Shown here: positions 12,225 through 20,686 of the stretch, piece by piece | Layout: the number at the start of each line of letters is the position of its first letter | How positions within the stretch are numbered: position 1 is the first letter of the stretch | NCBI GenBank assembly: GCA_003339415.1 | Contig: PDHQ01000326.1 | Location: 1-35,715 of the forward strand | Origin: Ophiocordyceps camponoti-saundersi (nom. inval.) | Lineage: Eukaryota > Ascomycota > Sordariomycetes > Hypocreales > Ophiocordycipitaceae | DNA length: 35,715 nt | Reading direction: 5' to 3' | The notes under the pieces: generated by a model | What the model saw: only the letters and a program-made list of their open reading frames with translations | Told to the model about the DNA's origin: nothing | Database searches by the model: none | Position numbers and translations under genes: made by a program

Positions 12225-12425
12225 TTACCCCCGCCCCTTACTACTTATCGTCCGAGATAATAATATACTCCTCCGCGTTAAAAGGCGCTCCGCCTAATAC
12301 TACTATTACTTATCCCCGCCGCTAGCTATCGGGCAACTTAATAGGAGTAGTTACTAAAATATAAAATACCGGCCTAGGAGTTTATAACGCTTAGCCTTAT
12401 TATATAAAAAAGTATCTTATTATAT
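12225..12425 (-). pseudogene. possible antisense reading frame inside the Copia element
   Basis: This GC-richer patch reads on the minus strand, from about 12420 down to 12240, as one frame containing TPRPVFYILVTTPIKLPDS and then, after two RIP-type stops, LGGAPFNAEEYIIISDDK. Stops are TAA/TAG only. I know no family for it. Accessory antisense frames do occur in some LTR retrotransposons, and it could also be captured DNA. A chance frame cannot be excluded over about 65 codons. The patch is flanked downstream in its own reading direction by homopolymer-rich sequence. Confidence 0.35.
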
Positions 12426-12945
12426 AAGACTACTATATATAAATAATATAAGCTTTATTATTATTTATTTAATATATATTAAATAAGTAAGGATTTCTAG
12501 TATAAATATAATATAGTTTTATTATTATTTTATTATAACTTATAAGTAAAACCGCTAGAAAATAATTTAAGTATTAGATAATAATAGCTTTAATACGCTT
12601 AAGATCCTAAATATTATTAAGGTAAATAAATATATTAAATAATAATATAGCTATTAGTTAAATCTCCGCTTATTACTCTCTTATTAGTATTATTATTATA
12701 TAATAGCTAGACTTTTCTTTTTTATATTTAAGAATATTTACTATATAAAGCGCTAGTTATTTTCCTTATTATAAGGTATATAAACTTAGTAAAACTTAAG
12801 TTAATAAGCTATAACGCTATTAGGATAGGGAGGTATATTATATAATTAATAATTATTAATAAAAATAACTTAAGTATATTATATAACTTATTAATTTTTA
12901 TTAAAGATTTTTCTAATTATTATTATTATTTTCGCCGATTAGCTT

Positions 12946-12997
12946 AAAAAAGAAAGGAAGAGGAAAGGAAGAGAAAAAGAGAAAAAGAGAGAGGGAG
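12946..12997 (+). repeat. 52-base purine tract
   Basis: An uninterrupted run of A and G (aaaagaaaggaag type), followed after one C by gaggagggg. It lies about 430 bp before the 3' LTR, too far for the main polypurine primer. It could be a second (central-type) primer or simple sequence. Confidence 0.6.
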
Positions 12998-13409
12998 CGA
13001 GGAGGGGTTTTTATACCCCTCTAAAGGCGGTAAGAGGCGGCAGAATCCGATTTTTACTTCCTATTTTTCGTAATATTTTTTAGTATTTTTAATATAAAGT
13101 TATAAGAAATTAGCTTTCTACTTATTTTTCTTAGTATTACGATTATAAGAGACCTTTATAGTAAAATTTTATAAAAACGCACTATAAATTAAATTATATA
13201 ATAACCTAACTTTTATTTTTCAGCTAGTAGCTTATTTTCTTTATCTCTTTTTACTATAGTATTATAGGCGTTATTTACCTTTAGAGATTTTTTTTAATTA
13301 TATACTTATTTAATATTATATAATTATTTTTCTCTAAAAATATCTACTTTTTAGGAAAACGGAGTTTTTTTCTTTATATAATACTTTTTTATTTAGTATA
13401 TCTTTTTAT

Positions 13410-13420
13410 AAAAAAAAAAG
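13410..13420 (+). promoter_or_regulatory. probable polypurine tract of the Copia element
   Basis: A run of ten A followed by G ends five bases before the 3' LTR (13426). Plus-strand DNA synthesis of LTR retrotransposons is primed from such a tract. The intervening ttaag is unusual, so the exact primer is uncertain. Confidence 0.45.
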
Positions 13421-13425
13421 TTAAG

Positions 13426-13726
13426 TATTATATATTATCTCTCTATACCTTTTTATATTTATTATACGATATATATATAAAGGATAGCATAGATATAGGG
13501 AAGCCTCTAATAAAATATATATTACTACCTAAGTTATACCTTATATAACTTAGGAGGTAGGAGGTAGCTTAGATAAGAAGAAGGAGGGTATAGAAGTGGA
13601 GTATTATCTAGCTATATAGCTACTCTTCCTCGTACGATAAAGGAAAGGTATCTATCTCTAATTATACTTAATTTAGGTTACCTTTACTTTCTCTTACTTA
13701 TATATATATATAAAGACTACTTAATA
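13426..13726 (+). repeat. 3' LTR of the Copia element
   Basis: 301 bp, the same length as 6442-6742. The inverted repeat here is longer: cctaagttat at 13528-13537 and ataacttagg at 13545-13554, with a 7-base loop. Both arms mutated in parallel compared with the 5' LTR (cgt/acg became tat/ata), as RIP would do on both strands. Confidence 0.95.
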
Positions 13727-13731
13727 AATAT
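13727..13731. repeat. target-site duplication AATAT, right copy
   Basis: Identical to 6437-6441. It marks the right edge of the Copia insertion into Gypsy-1. Confidence 0.85.
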
Positions 13732-14743
13732 AAAACTTTTTTTATATATAAGTCCGCGTTAGCAGTATAAATATTACTTTTATATTAGTATTCTTTAATA
13801 TAAGGGCTAAGATAAATATTATTACCTCTCGCTATACTTATAAATTTAACCTTAAATACTACCTTATCTTAATTAATATAATTTTTTTAATAAGAAATTT
13901 ACTTAGTTAATAGCTATTTCGGATATTATTATTTTTATAAGGCTTATTTATATACTTATCTAGATCTTTATTTATTATAGTAATATACTTATTTCCCTTA
14001 TCTTAAGTATATTATTTATCTGCTTTATTTAGCTAATATTTAGTTATTAAATAAAGATTAAAGATTTTTATATTTAATATATTTTTAAATTAACTTAAAT
14101 TATTACCTTTATAGTAAGATTACCTATATAAGAAAATAAATAACTTATCCCCTTCTTAAGCTTAGCTTTTATTAATATTATTATATTAACTATTAGGTAT
14201 AATAGCGATTTTCCCTAATAGAGATTAAGGCCCCTCCTTATAGGGAAAAGGGAGGAAAAAGGGTTAGCACTTAAAGGGGTAATAATCTGCTAAAAAAGGG
14301 AGTTAATTTTCTTTATTTTAAATAAAATTATATAAAATAAAAAAGGTAATTAAATATATATATAAGCTAATAAATAATAAGATATTACTAACTAAGATAT
14401 AGATAAGATTAACTAATAATAAACTAATTAGGAGTATATTATAATATTACTTTTATTAACTAAAATATTATCCGATATCTTAGATATTCTAAAAAAAAGA
14501 GGAAATATAGAAATAAATAATAAAGCCGCTTAAATATTTTTAATTATCTAATAAAAGGAAACCGATTATAATAAAGCGCGCTTTTAGTTAATAGCTTTTA
14601 TAAATATAATATATAAAAAGAAAGCTAATAAGAAGGTACCTTATAATAATATCCGCTTAAATATATCTATTCTAAAAGGCGATTTTACCTAAAAAGCTAG
14701 GAAATAAAATATAATTAAAAAGAATATTTATAAGAGATTTATC
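13732..14743 (+). pseudogene. Gypsy-1 segment between protease and RT
   Basis: When the Copia element and one AATAT are removed, this block follows the Gypsy-1 protease segment. It continues as a TAA/TAG-only frame that would be rich in Pro, Ser and Thr if RIP is allowed for. Near 14465-14570 it reads like a conserved helical segment (SDILDILKKRGN). No standard domain is recognisable. A G/A-rich patch lies at 14225-14300. It may be a long spacer between protease and RT, or partly a different repeat. It ends at the small LTR element. Confidence 0.45.
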
Positions 14744-14938
14744 TATAACTAATTATAGCTAGATAAGGGGGATTATAGCGGATATGTTTAGGTCTTTCTA
14801 ATAGCGCTTAGTTATCGCGCGGGGTATATAGCTAGCTTAGGAGAGGGGCTTCTCTCCCCTCTCCTTCCTCTCTTCGATAGCTTTAATTATAACTCTATTT
14901 TAGCTTACTTCTATAATCGCTTTAGTAATATTATTATA
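14744..14938 (+). repeat. 5' LTR of the small element
   Basis: Aligned end to end with 16310-16504. Shared blocks are ataactaattatagctag, gggattatagcggatat, tagcgcttagttatcg, ggggtatatagctagct, and a C/T-rich stretch followed by cttcgatagctttaatt. Differences are almost all transitions. Confidence 0.93.
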
Positions 14939-16309
14939 TTAATTAAAGCTTTTCTTACCGCTAACTAAATATAAGAGTAAGATTTTAATATAGAACGTTA
15001 TTAAATTCTACTAATATTAAAGCCGCTCTTAGCTTATTCCGGCCTAAACTCTTAGTTAGCTACTATATATACTAAATTTATAATCGATAAAGCTATAATT
15101 AGGGAGCCTAAGTCTTAATTTTATTATATTTTTTCTTATCTCGGTACCTTTTAGTAGATATTCTTTTTATATATTATTATAGCTATAAATTTTTTTTACT
15201 AGCTTAAAGCTTTTTTAGCGTATATCTCTAAGCTTCTCGGGGAGAGTTATAAGGAGCGCTAAGTAGGTTTTTCCTTAATTAAGATACGTTAGGGGCTATT
15301 AAAGCCCCTTAGAGAATACGTTATAAGGTAGAAATATACCCTTTTTAAGGCCGGACTATTATATTAGTTTAATTATACTAAGATTATTTTACTCTTATTT
15401 AAGCTATATAAAGAGCTATAAAAGCGCTTAAATCGTAAGAACTAGCTTATAATATACGTAGCTTTTACTAGCTTTCTTTAAGGCTTTAATAAAATATTTA
15501 GTTCCGAGAATATTCCTAACGCGCTAGTTAACTTACCGCCCCCCTTTTTTATTAACCTAATAAATATCTTATTTATATAATTTTATTTTAGCACTATTAA
15601 GCGCTAGCGTTATTATTAGTATAATTAGATTAGTTATTTTAAGTATAATTATTTAAAGCTTTATAAGTAAATAGGGATATTAAGGTTAAAGCTTTTTATA
15701 AGCGGAGCGGGGTAATTAAAGGTAGATCCGAAGTATTTTAATTAAAAGGATAATAAGTAAGGAGGGATAAGTATATATTAGATATTATAGCTTAGGTAAT
15801 TTCTAGCTTTATTATATTACCTTATATAGGGATAGTCCGCGCGTAGCTTAAGCGCGTAAATTTATTAGTAAATATATATTATAGTTATATTACGCCTTAG
15901 CTTATAAACTAGCGCTAATAATATATAGCGATAAGTATATAGCTAGCTTTACTATTTACCGTAATTAGAATATTTTCTAAGCTTCTTATAACTAATATAG
16001 TATTATTTAATCTTATATATTAGCTATATAAGTAAGTTTTTATTACTAATATATAAGTTTATCTTTTCCTACCTTAAATAGTGCTATAATTCTAAGCTTA
16101 TTAGAATCTTCTTTATAAAAATTAAGGTTTAATTCCTTAAGCTATAAGGGAGCTTTTCCGCCCTCTTATCCTTATCTTTATAGAGGCTATTAAGCTATTA
16201 GCTAGGGATTATATAAAGCGTCTTGCTAGCGTAGTAGTATATAACTTTTTTATCTTACGCTCCTGCCTCCTTAGCTAGCTTAAGGAGGGGGCTATATAAG
16301 GGATTAGTT
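14939..16309 (+). other. internal region of the small LTR element
   Basis: 1,371 bp that keep many CpG sites. The translation contains no motif I can name in any of the plus frames I read. A purine run aaggaggggg at 16282-16291, 18 bp before the 3' LTR, is a possible polypurine primer. The primer-binding site expected just after 14938 is not recognisable. Confidence 0.7.
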
Positions 16310-16504
16310 TATAACTAATTATAGCTAGATAGGGGGGATTATAGCGGATATATTTACGTTTTTCCGATAGCGCTTAGTTATCGTGCGGGGTATATAGCTA
16401 GCTCGGGAGGGGGGCTTCTCTTCCCTCTCTTTCCTCTCTTCGATAGCTTTAATTATAACTCTACTTTAGCTTACTTCTATAATTACTTTAATAATACTAT
16501 TATA
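16310..16504 (+). repeat. 3' LTR of the small element
   Basis: 195 bp, matching 14744-14938 in length and sequence apart from scattered transitions. Confidence 0.93.
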
Positions 16505-17570
16505 ATATCTATAGTAATAAACTATTTAATAAAGATATTATTAGTAAATTTTTTAAAATTACGAAAAGTTATAAACTAACTTTTAATTAATTAGTTAATA
16601 TACAAGAATAAATAATTATAATATTATCTAATAATAAATAAGCTATATTATACGCTATACTTATTAATAAGGAGGCTAGCTTAGCTTAAAATTATAGCGA
16701 AAAGGGATAAGTAAATTAATTAGTTACGCTTCTTATTATATTTAAAGTTATTAAGTATAAGGCTTAGTAAGTAAAGCTAGTTAATATCTTTAAAGCTATA
16801 TTTTTATAAGTAATTAAATTTCTTAAAAATAAAGTATAATATAGAGTTTTAAAACCTAGTTACGCCTCTTATTATAATTATTATATAATAGTAGCTAAAA
16901 AGGTAAAGGGGTTTAGCTTATTAGCTTTATAATAATACTTAATAGCTATATTATATAAGATACTAACCCGCCCTTTTATACTAATAAGTTTAGTAAATAA
17001 TTAATAATATATAAAGTTTTAATACTCTTAGACCTTTTTTTAGAGTATAATTAAATATGTTTAAACTTAAAAAGCTAAAATTATATAGCTTTTATAATAT
17101 TAATTAGTTTTTTCTATTAATATATTATACTAATAAGGGCTATAAACTTAATAAGTTAATTTATAAAGGTTATATAGTAAATATTATTTAATTTTATTTT
17201 AAAAGTTTATAATATTTTTATAAATAATATCTTTAGTAAAAGACTAGAAACTATATATAATAATAAGGAAATAAAGCTAAGAGTTTAACGCTTTCTTTAC
17301 GAATATCTTATTAATAATAATAAGGTCTTTATTAATAATAAGCTAATAAGCTATATAGTTATTAGGAAGAAATCTCGCTAGTGCTAAAAATTAATAAAAC
17401 TTATAAGGTTTATAATAAGCTTTTATAAAAGGAAGCTAATTAATTATAAGGTTAAAAAATATAAATGCTAAGTTATTTATAACTTAATTTATTAAATTAG
17501 ATATTTCCTAAGCCTTATAAGCTTTTATTAGATTTAAATCCCTTAGTTTACTTAAATTACTAATTTATTA
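16505..17570 (+). pseudogene. Gypsy-1 reverse transcriptase region, RIP-degraded
   Basis: The first 500 bp continue the upstream frame (Pro/Ser/Thr-type). From about 17150 RT motifs appear. LIYKGYIVNII at 17156-17188 is the RIP form of an LPQGxTNSV-type block. The active-site box FINNI at 17217-17231 is F-M-D-D-I with both Asp codons changed to Asn because GATGAC-type codons contain TpG. Then comes RFLYEYLINNNKVFINNKL, and at 17370-17430 KSR-stop-C-stop-K and FIISFYKRK, matching the EKSQWC and GFICGxxGRKP blocks of this fungal Gypsy clade. There is a one-base frame offset between 17190 and 17217, and another before RNase H. Confidence 0.8.
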
Positions 17571-17581
17571 ACCTTTTTATT

Positions 17582-18090
17582 AAAAAAGACACTTTTTAAG
17601 AATAAATAATAGAATACTTTAAAGTTATAAAAGACTTTAAGGCACTATTATTAAACCTTTAATTCCTAGTATTACTTAATCTAAGACCGGACTATAGGGA
17701 AATTATCCTTATATATAATACTAGCTTTATAAGATAGGGAGCGGTTTTGCTATAAGAAGTTAAAAGGATTAAATAAATAGTTAAGTTTAAAAGTAGCGTA
17801 TAAAGCCTTATAAAAGTAAATTATAATATAATAAAAAGGTAATATAAAGCTATAATATATATTATAAAATATTTATAACTTTATCTTTATAAGGTTTATT
17901 TTTACCTTAAAATAGATATATAAGTCTTCGTTAATTAACTTTAAAAATCCCTTAAAAATATCCTTTAAGCTATAATTACTAAATAAGTTAGCTATATCTA
18001 CTTATTCGATTTTACTATATATTATATTATTAAAAATAAGAACCTTATTATAAATACCTTATCTTAGAAGCTAATTATAAATATTAACCT
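17582..18090 (+). pseudogene. Gypsy-1 RNase H, RIP-degraded
   Basis: Frame 2. The entry block KKDTF-stop-E-stop is followed by KDFKALLLNL and then LIYNTSFIR-stop-GAVLL-stop at about 17710-17760. This is the RIP form of the xxxDASxxGxGAVLLQ motif of Ty3/Gypsy RNase H. Downstream, YNIIKR-stop-YKAIIYIIKYL matches the NYDxxKRECxAxxxALKKLR block, and YLYKVYFYLKIDI-stop-VFVN-stop-L matches YLYGVxFxLETDxxxLVxQL. A NTLS-like block at about 18052 corresponds to ADGLSR. It degrades the RNA strand during cDNA synthesis. Confidence 0.85.
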
Positions 18091-18299
18091 CCTTAAATAA
18101 GAAAAAAATAAAAATTTAGAAGATTTTATAAACTTATATTTTAATATATTAGTTATATCCTCTAATGAAATATTTTCTAATAAGTATAGTTAAATTATAG
18201 CTTTTTAAAAAGGATAAAAAAGCCCTTATATATAAAGGCCTAAGCGTTTTAAAAATTTAAAGTAATAGCCTTAACTTTTATAATAGCTAAAAATAAACT

Positions 18300-19400
18300 T
18301 TAGAAAAAGCTAATAAGGCTTAAATAATACCCTTATTTAGTTATTAATAAAGAAAAATAATAAAGAGAGATTATAACTAAGTTTTATAAGTAAATAAGCT
18401 ATAAAAAGAAATTATATATAACTTTATTAAAAAACGCTATTAATAGCTAAGCTTATAAAATTATATAAGTGTTATTATTTTAACTTACCTTATTTATTAG
18501 AAATTTAACCTTTAATAACTTAAAGAACGCTTAGTTTTAATAGCTTTTAGTTAACTTTTAAAGAAAATTTACTTAGATACTTAATTTATACTAATTAATT
18601 AAAAATATAAGTTTCTCTTAAAAATATATAATAACTTTATTAAATAAGTTTTAGTTATGCTAGTAAGAGACCTTACTATAGCCGCTATAATAAAGTTTAT
18701 ATTTTTAATTATTTATTATTATAGAGTCTTATTTAAAGCTATAATAAATAATAGCTTTAAAGTTAAGTTTATATTTTAAATAATCCTTAAAAACTTTAAC
18801 ATAAGGATTATTCTTATTTTAAAATTTAACCTTAGGGTAAACTTAGTTATTAAAGTTAGGTATTAGTTAATCTTTTTAGCTTTTATAAAAATAGCTTAGG
18901 AAATAAGGAAATAAGTTAAGTTTTTACCTTAAGCTATTTTAGCTAATTATATAGCTATTAAAAACTTATATAAAATATTAGCCTTTTTCCTAATTTATAA
19001 ATAGGAGCTAGTCTTACGTCTTAAGGTTAAATACTTTACTTAGCGCCTTACTAACTAAAATAAAATATAAAAACTACTTAAATTATTAATAATATATATA
19101 AAAATATTAGGGAGGAAGAAAAAAGATATAGAAAAAGCTAAAACCTAAGTTATAACTTATTAATAACGCCTTACTTAAAAAATAAATAATAATAATAAAT
19201 ATAAACTTCGCTTTAAAAACTTTAAAAAAAGAGACCTGATCTTTTATTATAATATATAATAAGCTACTAACTTTAGAAAAGTTACTAAGTTACGAATAAG
19301 GTAAAATAAACTTTATAAAGTAATATTAAAAGCTAAAGTTACTAGAAATTACCGTTTAAAGATATTAAATAAGATTAACTTTAATAAAATAATTTCTAAA
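18300..19400 (+). pseudogene. Gypsy-1 integrase, RIP-degraded
   Basis: Frame 3 near 18660-19060. Readable blocks are LVRDLTIAAIIKFIF, LFKAIINNSFKVKF (family DGGxEN segment, catalytic D changed to N), ILILKFNLRVNLVIKVRY-stop (family SAYHPQANGxIERGHxP), and then KFLP-stop-AILANYIA and LVLRLKVKYFT (family ECVLPIELxxPTW). A C-terminal block near 19225-19290 (FKKRDLILLYNI) corresponds to the region after the core that binds DNA. The frame is full of TAA/TAG. Together with RNase H upstream this gives the RT-RNase H-integrase order of Ty3/Gypsy. Confidence 0.8.
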
Positions 19401-20674
19401 AATTATTTTAAATCTATTAAGCGGAAAATAGATAATAGTCTTCTAATTTTAATAACTAGCTTTTATAAGGAAAAAAACCTACCTTTATTATAATAACTTT
19501 TTTTATAACTAAGAAAAAAGTTAATACTAAAATATATAAAGTTTATAATTTAAATAGTAAAGCTTATAATTAAATAGTTTTAAAAAGCTATATATTTTTT
19601 AGTAATTAGAATAATAAAGTAGTTATTATAAATAATTACCTTAATACTTAAACTAAGCTAAAAACTACTCTTAAAGTTTAGCTTCCCTAAATTATTAAAA
19701 TATAGAAAGCCTTTTATATTAAAGCTATTTTATAATTACTATATAAGCTTTAAAACCCTAACTTTCTTTACTTAATAAATAAAAGAAGGAAAAGGAAGGT
19801 ATTTTAATATAGTTAATATATTTAAATAAAGGTATAATAGTATAATAACTTTTTCTATTTTAGCTCCTTTATTAAACTCTTATACTTATAATTAATTACT
19901 TTACTTTAGTTTTAAACTTTCTAAGCCCGCTTTTTAATATTAAGCTACTTATTACCCTCTCTAAGCTTTAGATTATTATTTAGGAATATATTAGGTATAT
20001 CCTTAACTAAGTAAAAAGTAACTTAAAAATTTAAATAATTTTTATACGCTATAAAATTAATAAAAATATCTTTATCACTTATAAAATAACTAAATATTTA
20101 TAAAGCCTTATTATTTTTTACCTTAATAAAATATTTAATATATTAACGTTAGTTATTAGTAGCGGCTTTAATTTTATTTTAAATATAATTTAAATAGCTA
20201 TAGCCCCCTTAGCTAATTATTAAAATATATTTATAAAAAAAAGTTAATATATACTTTTTATAATAAGTAATAATTATAATTTAAAACTATAAATAATAAT
20301 TATATATTCTTAGATTATATTATTTAAAAACTAAAATAAGTAAGGCCTTAAAATATTTAAAGCGTTTACTTTTAATTAAATAGTTAAAAAAAACCTTTCT
20401 AAGTATATAATCTTAGTTAAGATATAAGTAACTTAAGATATTTTTATTATCTCTTCTTAGAACTCTCTCTCCTTAACTTTAAGAAACTAATAAAGGAAAT
20501 ATTTAAAAGGAGACGCCCCGGCTATCTTTTATTTTATAAAAGCTAAAATATCCTTAATAACCTTTTCGCGAAAAGCTATCTTAATATAAATTAAAACGCC
20601 GAAATATCTAATATTAATACCCCCCTTATATTAAATCTTAAAGTAAGTATAAACTTTAGTATTAAAACTTAGCT
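19401..20674. other. unassigned; probable 3' end of Gypsy-1
   Basis: About 1.27 kb of A/T-rich DNA after the integrase. A purine-rich stretch (aagaaggaaaaggaaggta) at about 19782-19800 followed by ttttaatatag could be a polypurine tract next to a 3' LTR, but no matching 5' LTR was found. A GC-richer patch lies at 20510-20640 (gacgccccgg, ttttcgcgaaaa). No domain was recognised. Confidence 0.4.
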
Positions 20675-20686
20675 TTAATATTAAGG
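20675..20686. repeat. candidate target-site duplication of RepA copy 2, left
   Basis: The 12-mer ttaatattaagg here recurs at 23314-23325, exactly after the TTA-rich tail of RepA copy 2. The GG end makes a chance match in this A/T-rich DNA less likely. The pairing also explains why RepA-like sequence extends upstream of 21440 in this copy only. Confidence 0.55.

Larger units (their letters stand above)
11931..13409. other. long 3' region of the Copia element
   Basis: About 1.5 kb between RNase H and the 3' LTR, longer than a Copia element needs. It holds poly-T/C runs (12160-12225), a GC-richer patch (12225-12420, listed separately) and a 52-base pure purine run at 12946-12997. The remainder is A/T-rich with no motif I can name. 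Confidence 0.6.
6442..13726 (+). mobile_element. complete Ty1/Copia LTR retrotransposon, RIP-degraded
   Basis: A 7,285-bp element bounded by two 301-bp direct repeats (6442-6742 and 13426-13726) that start TA and end TA (TG...CA before RIP), flanked by 5-bp AATAT duplications. Inside, one plus-strand frame (frame 1) carries GAG-pre-integrase, integrase, RT and RNase H in the order that defines Ty1/Copia. It sits in the middle of Gypsy-1 and so arrived later. All coding regions are full of TAA/TAG stops, so it is dead as it stands. The LTRs differ almost only by transitions, so their divergence reflects RIP and cannot date the insertion simply. Confidence 0.95.
14744..16504 (+). mobile_element. 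small non-autonomous LTR retrotransposon (1,761 bp)
   Basis: Two 195-bp direct repeats (14744-14938 and 16310-16504) enclose 1,371 bp. Each starts TATAAC (TGTAAC before RIP) and ends ATTATA. The flanks read ttatc on the left (14739-14743) and atatc on the right (16505-16509), a 4-base match that may be the target duplication. The internal part shows no RT, integrase or Gag motif, so the element would depend on proteins supplied by another element. It resembles TRIM- or LARD-type elements in plan. It sits in Gypsy-1 between the spacer and RT. Confidence 0.85.
4286..19400 (+). mobile_element. Gypsy-1, Ty3/Gypsy retrotransposon, twice interrupted
   Basis: Three blocks on the plus strand (4286-6436, 13732-14743 and 16505-19400) together give about 6.06 kb of coding-type sequence in Ty3/Gypsy order: gag, CCHC knuckle, protease, RT, RNase H, integrase. 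The gaps are filled exactly by a Copia element with AATAT target duplications and a small LTR element. The total length suits a fungal Gypsy gag-pol. The join at 14743/16505 keeps a TAA/TAG-only frame. That the first and last blocks belong to one element is inferred from complementary content, length and orientation. LTRs were not located, so the stated ends are coding ends only. Confidence 0.8.

Noticed and set aside
20510..20640. GC-richer patch after Gypsy-1 as a host gene exon
   Set aside because: No open frame or motif, and the patch is only about 130 bp long with RIP-type surroundings.
3690..20650. Weak similarity between 3690-3760 and 20570-20640 (aataccc...ttatattaaat) as Gypsy-1 LTRs
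   Set aside because: Only short A/T-rich stretches match and they do not extend; random convergence under RIP explains them.
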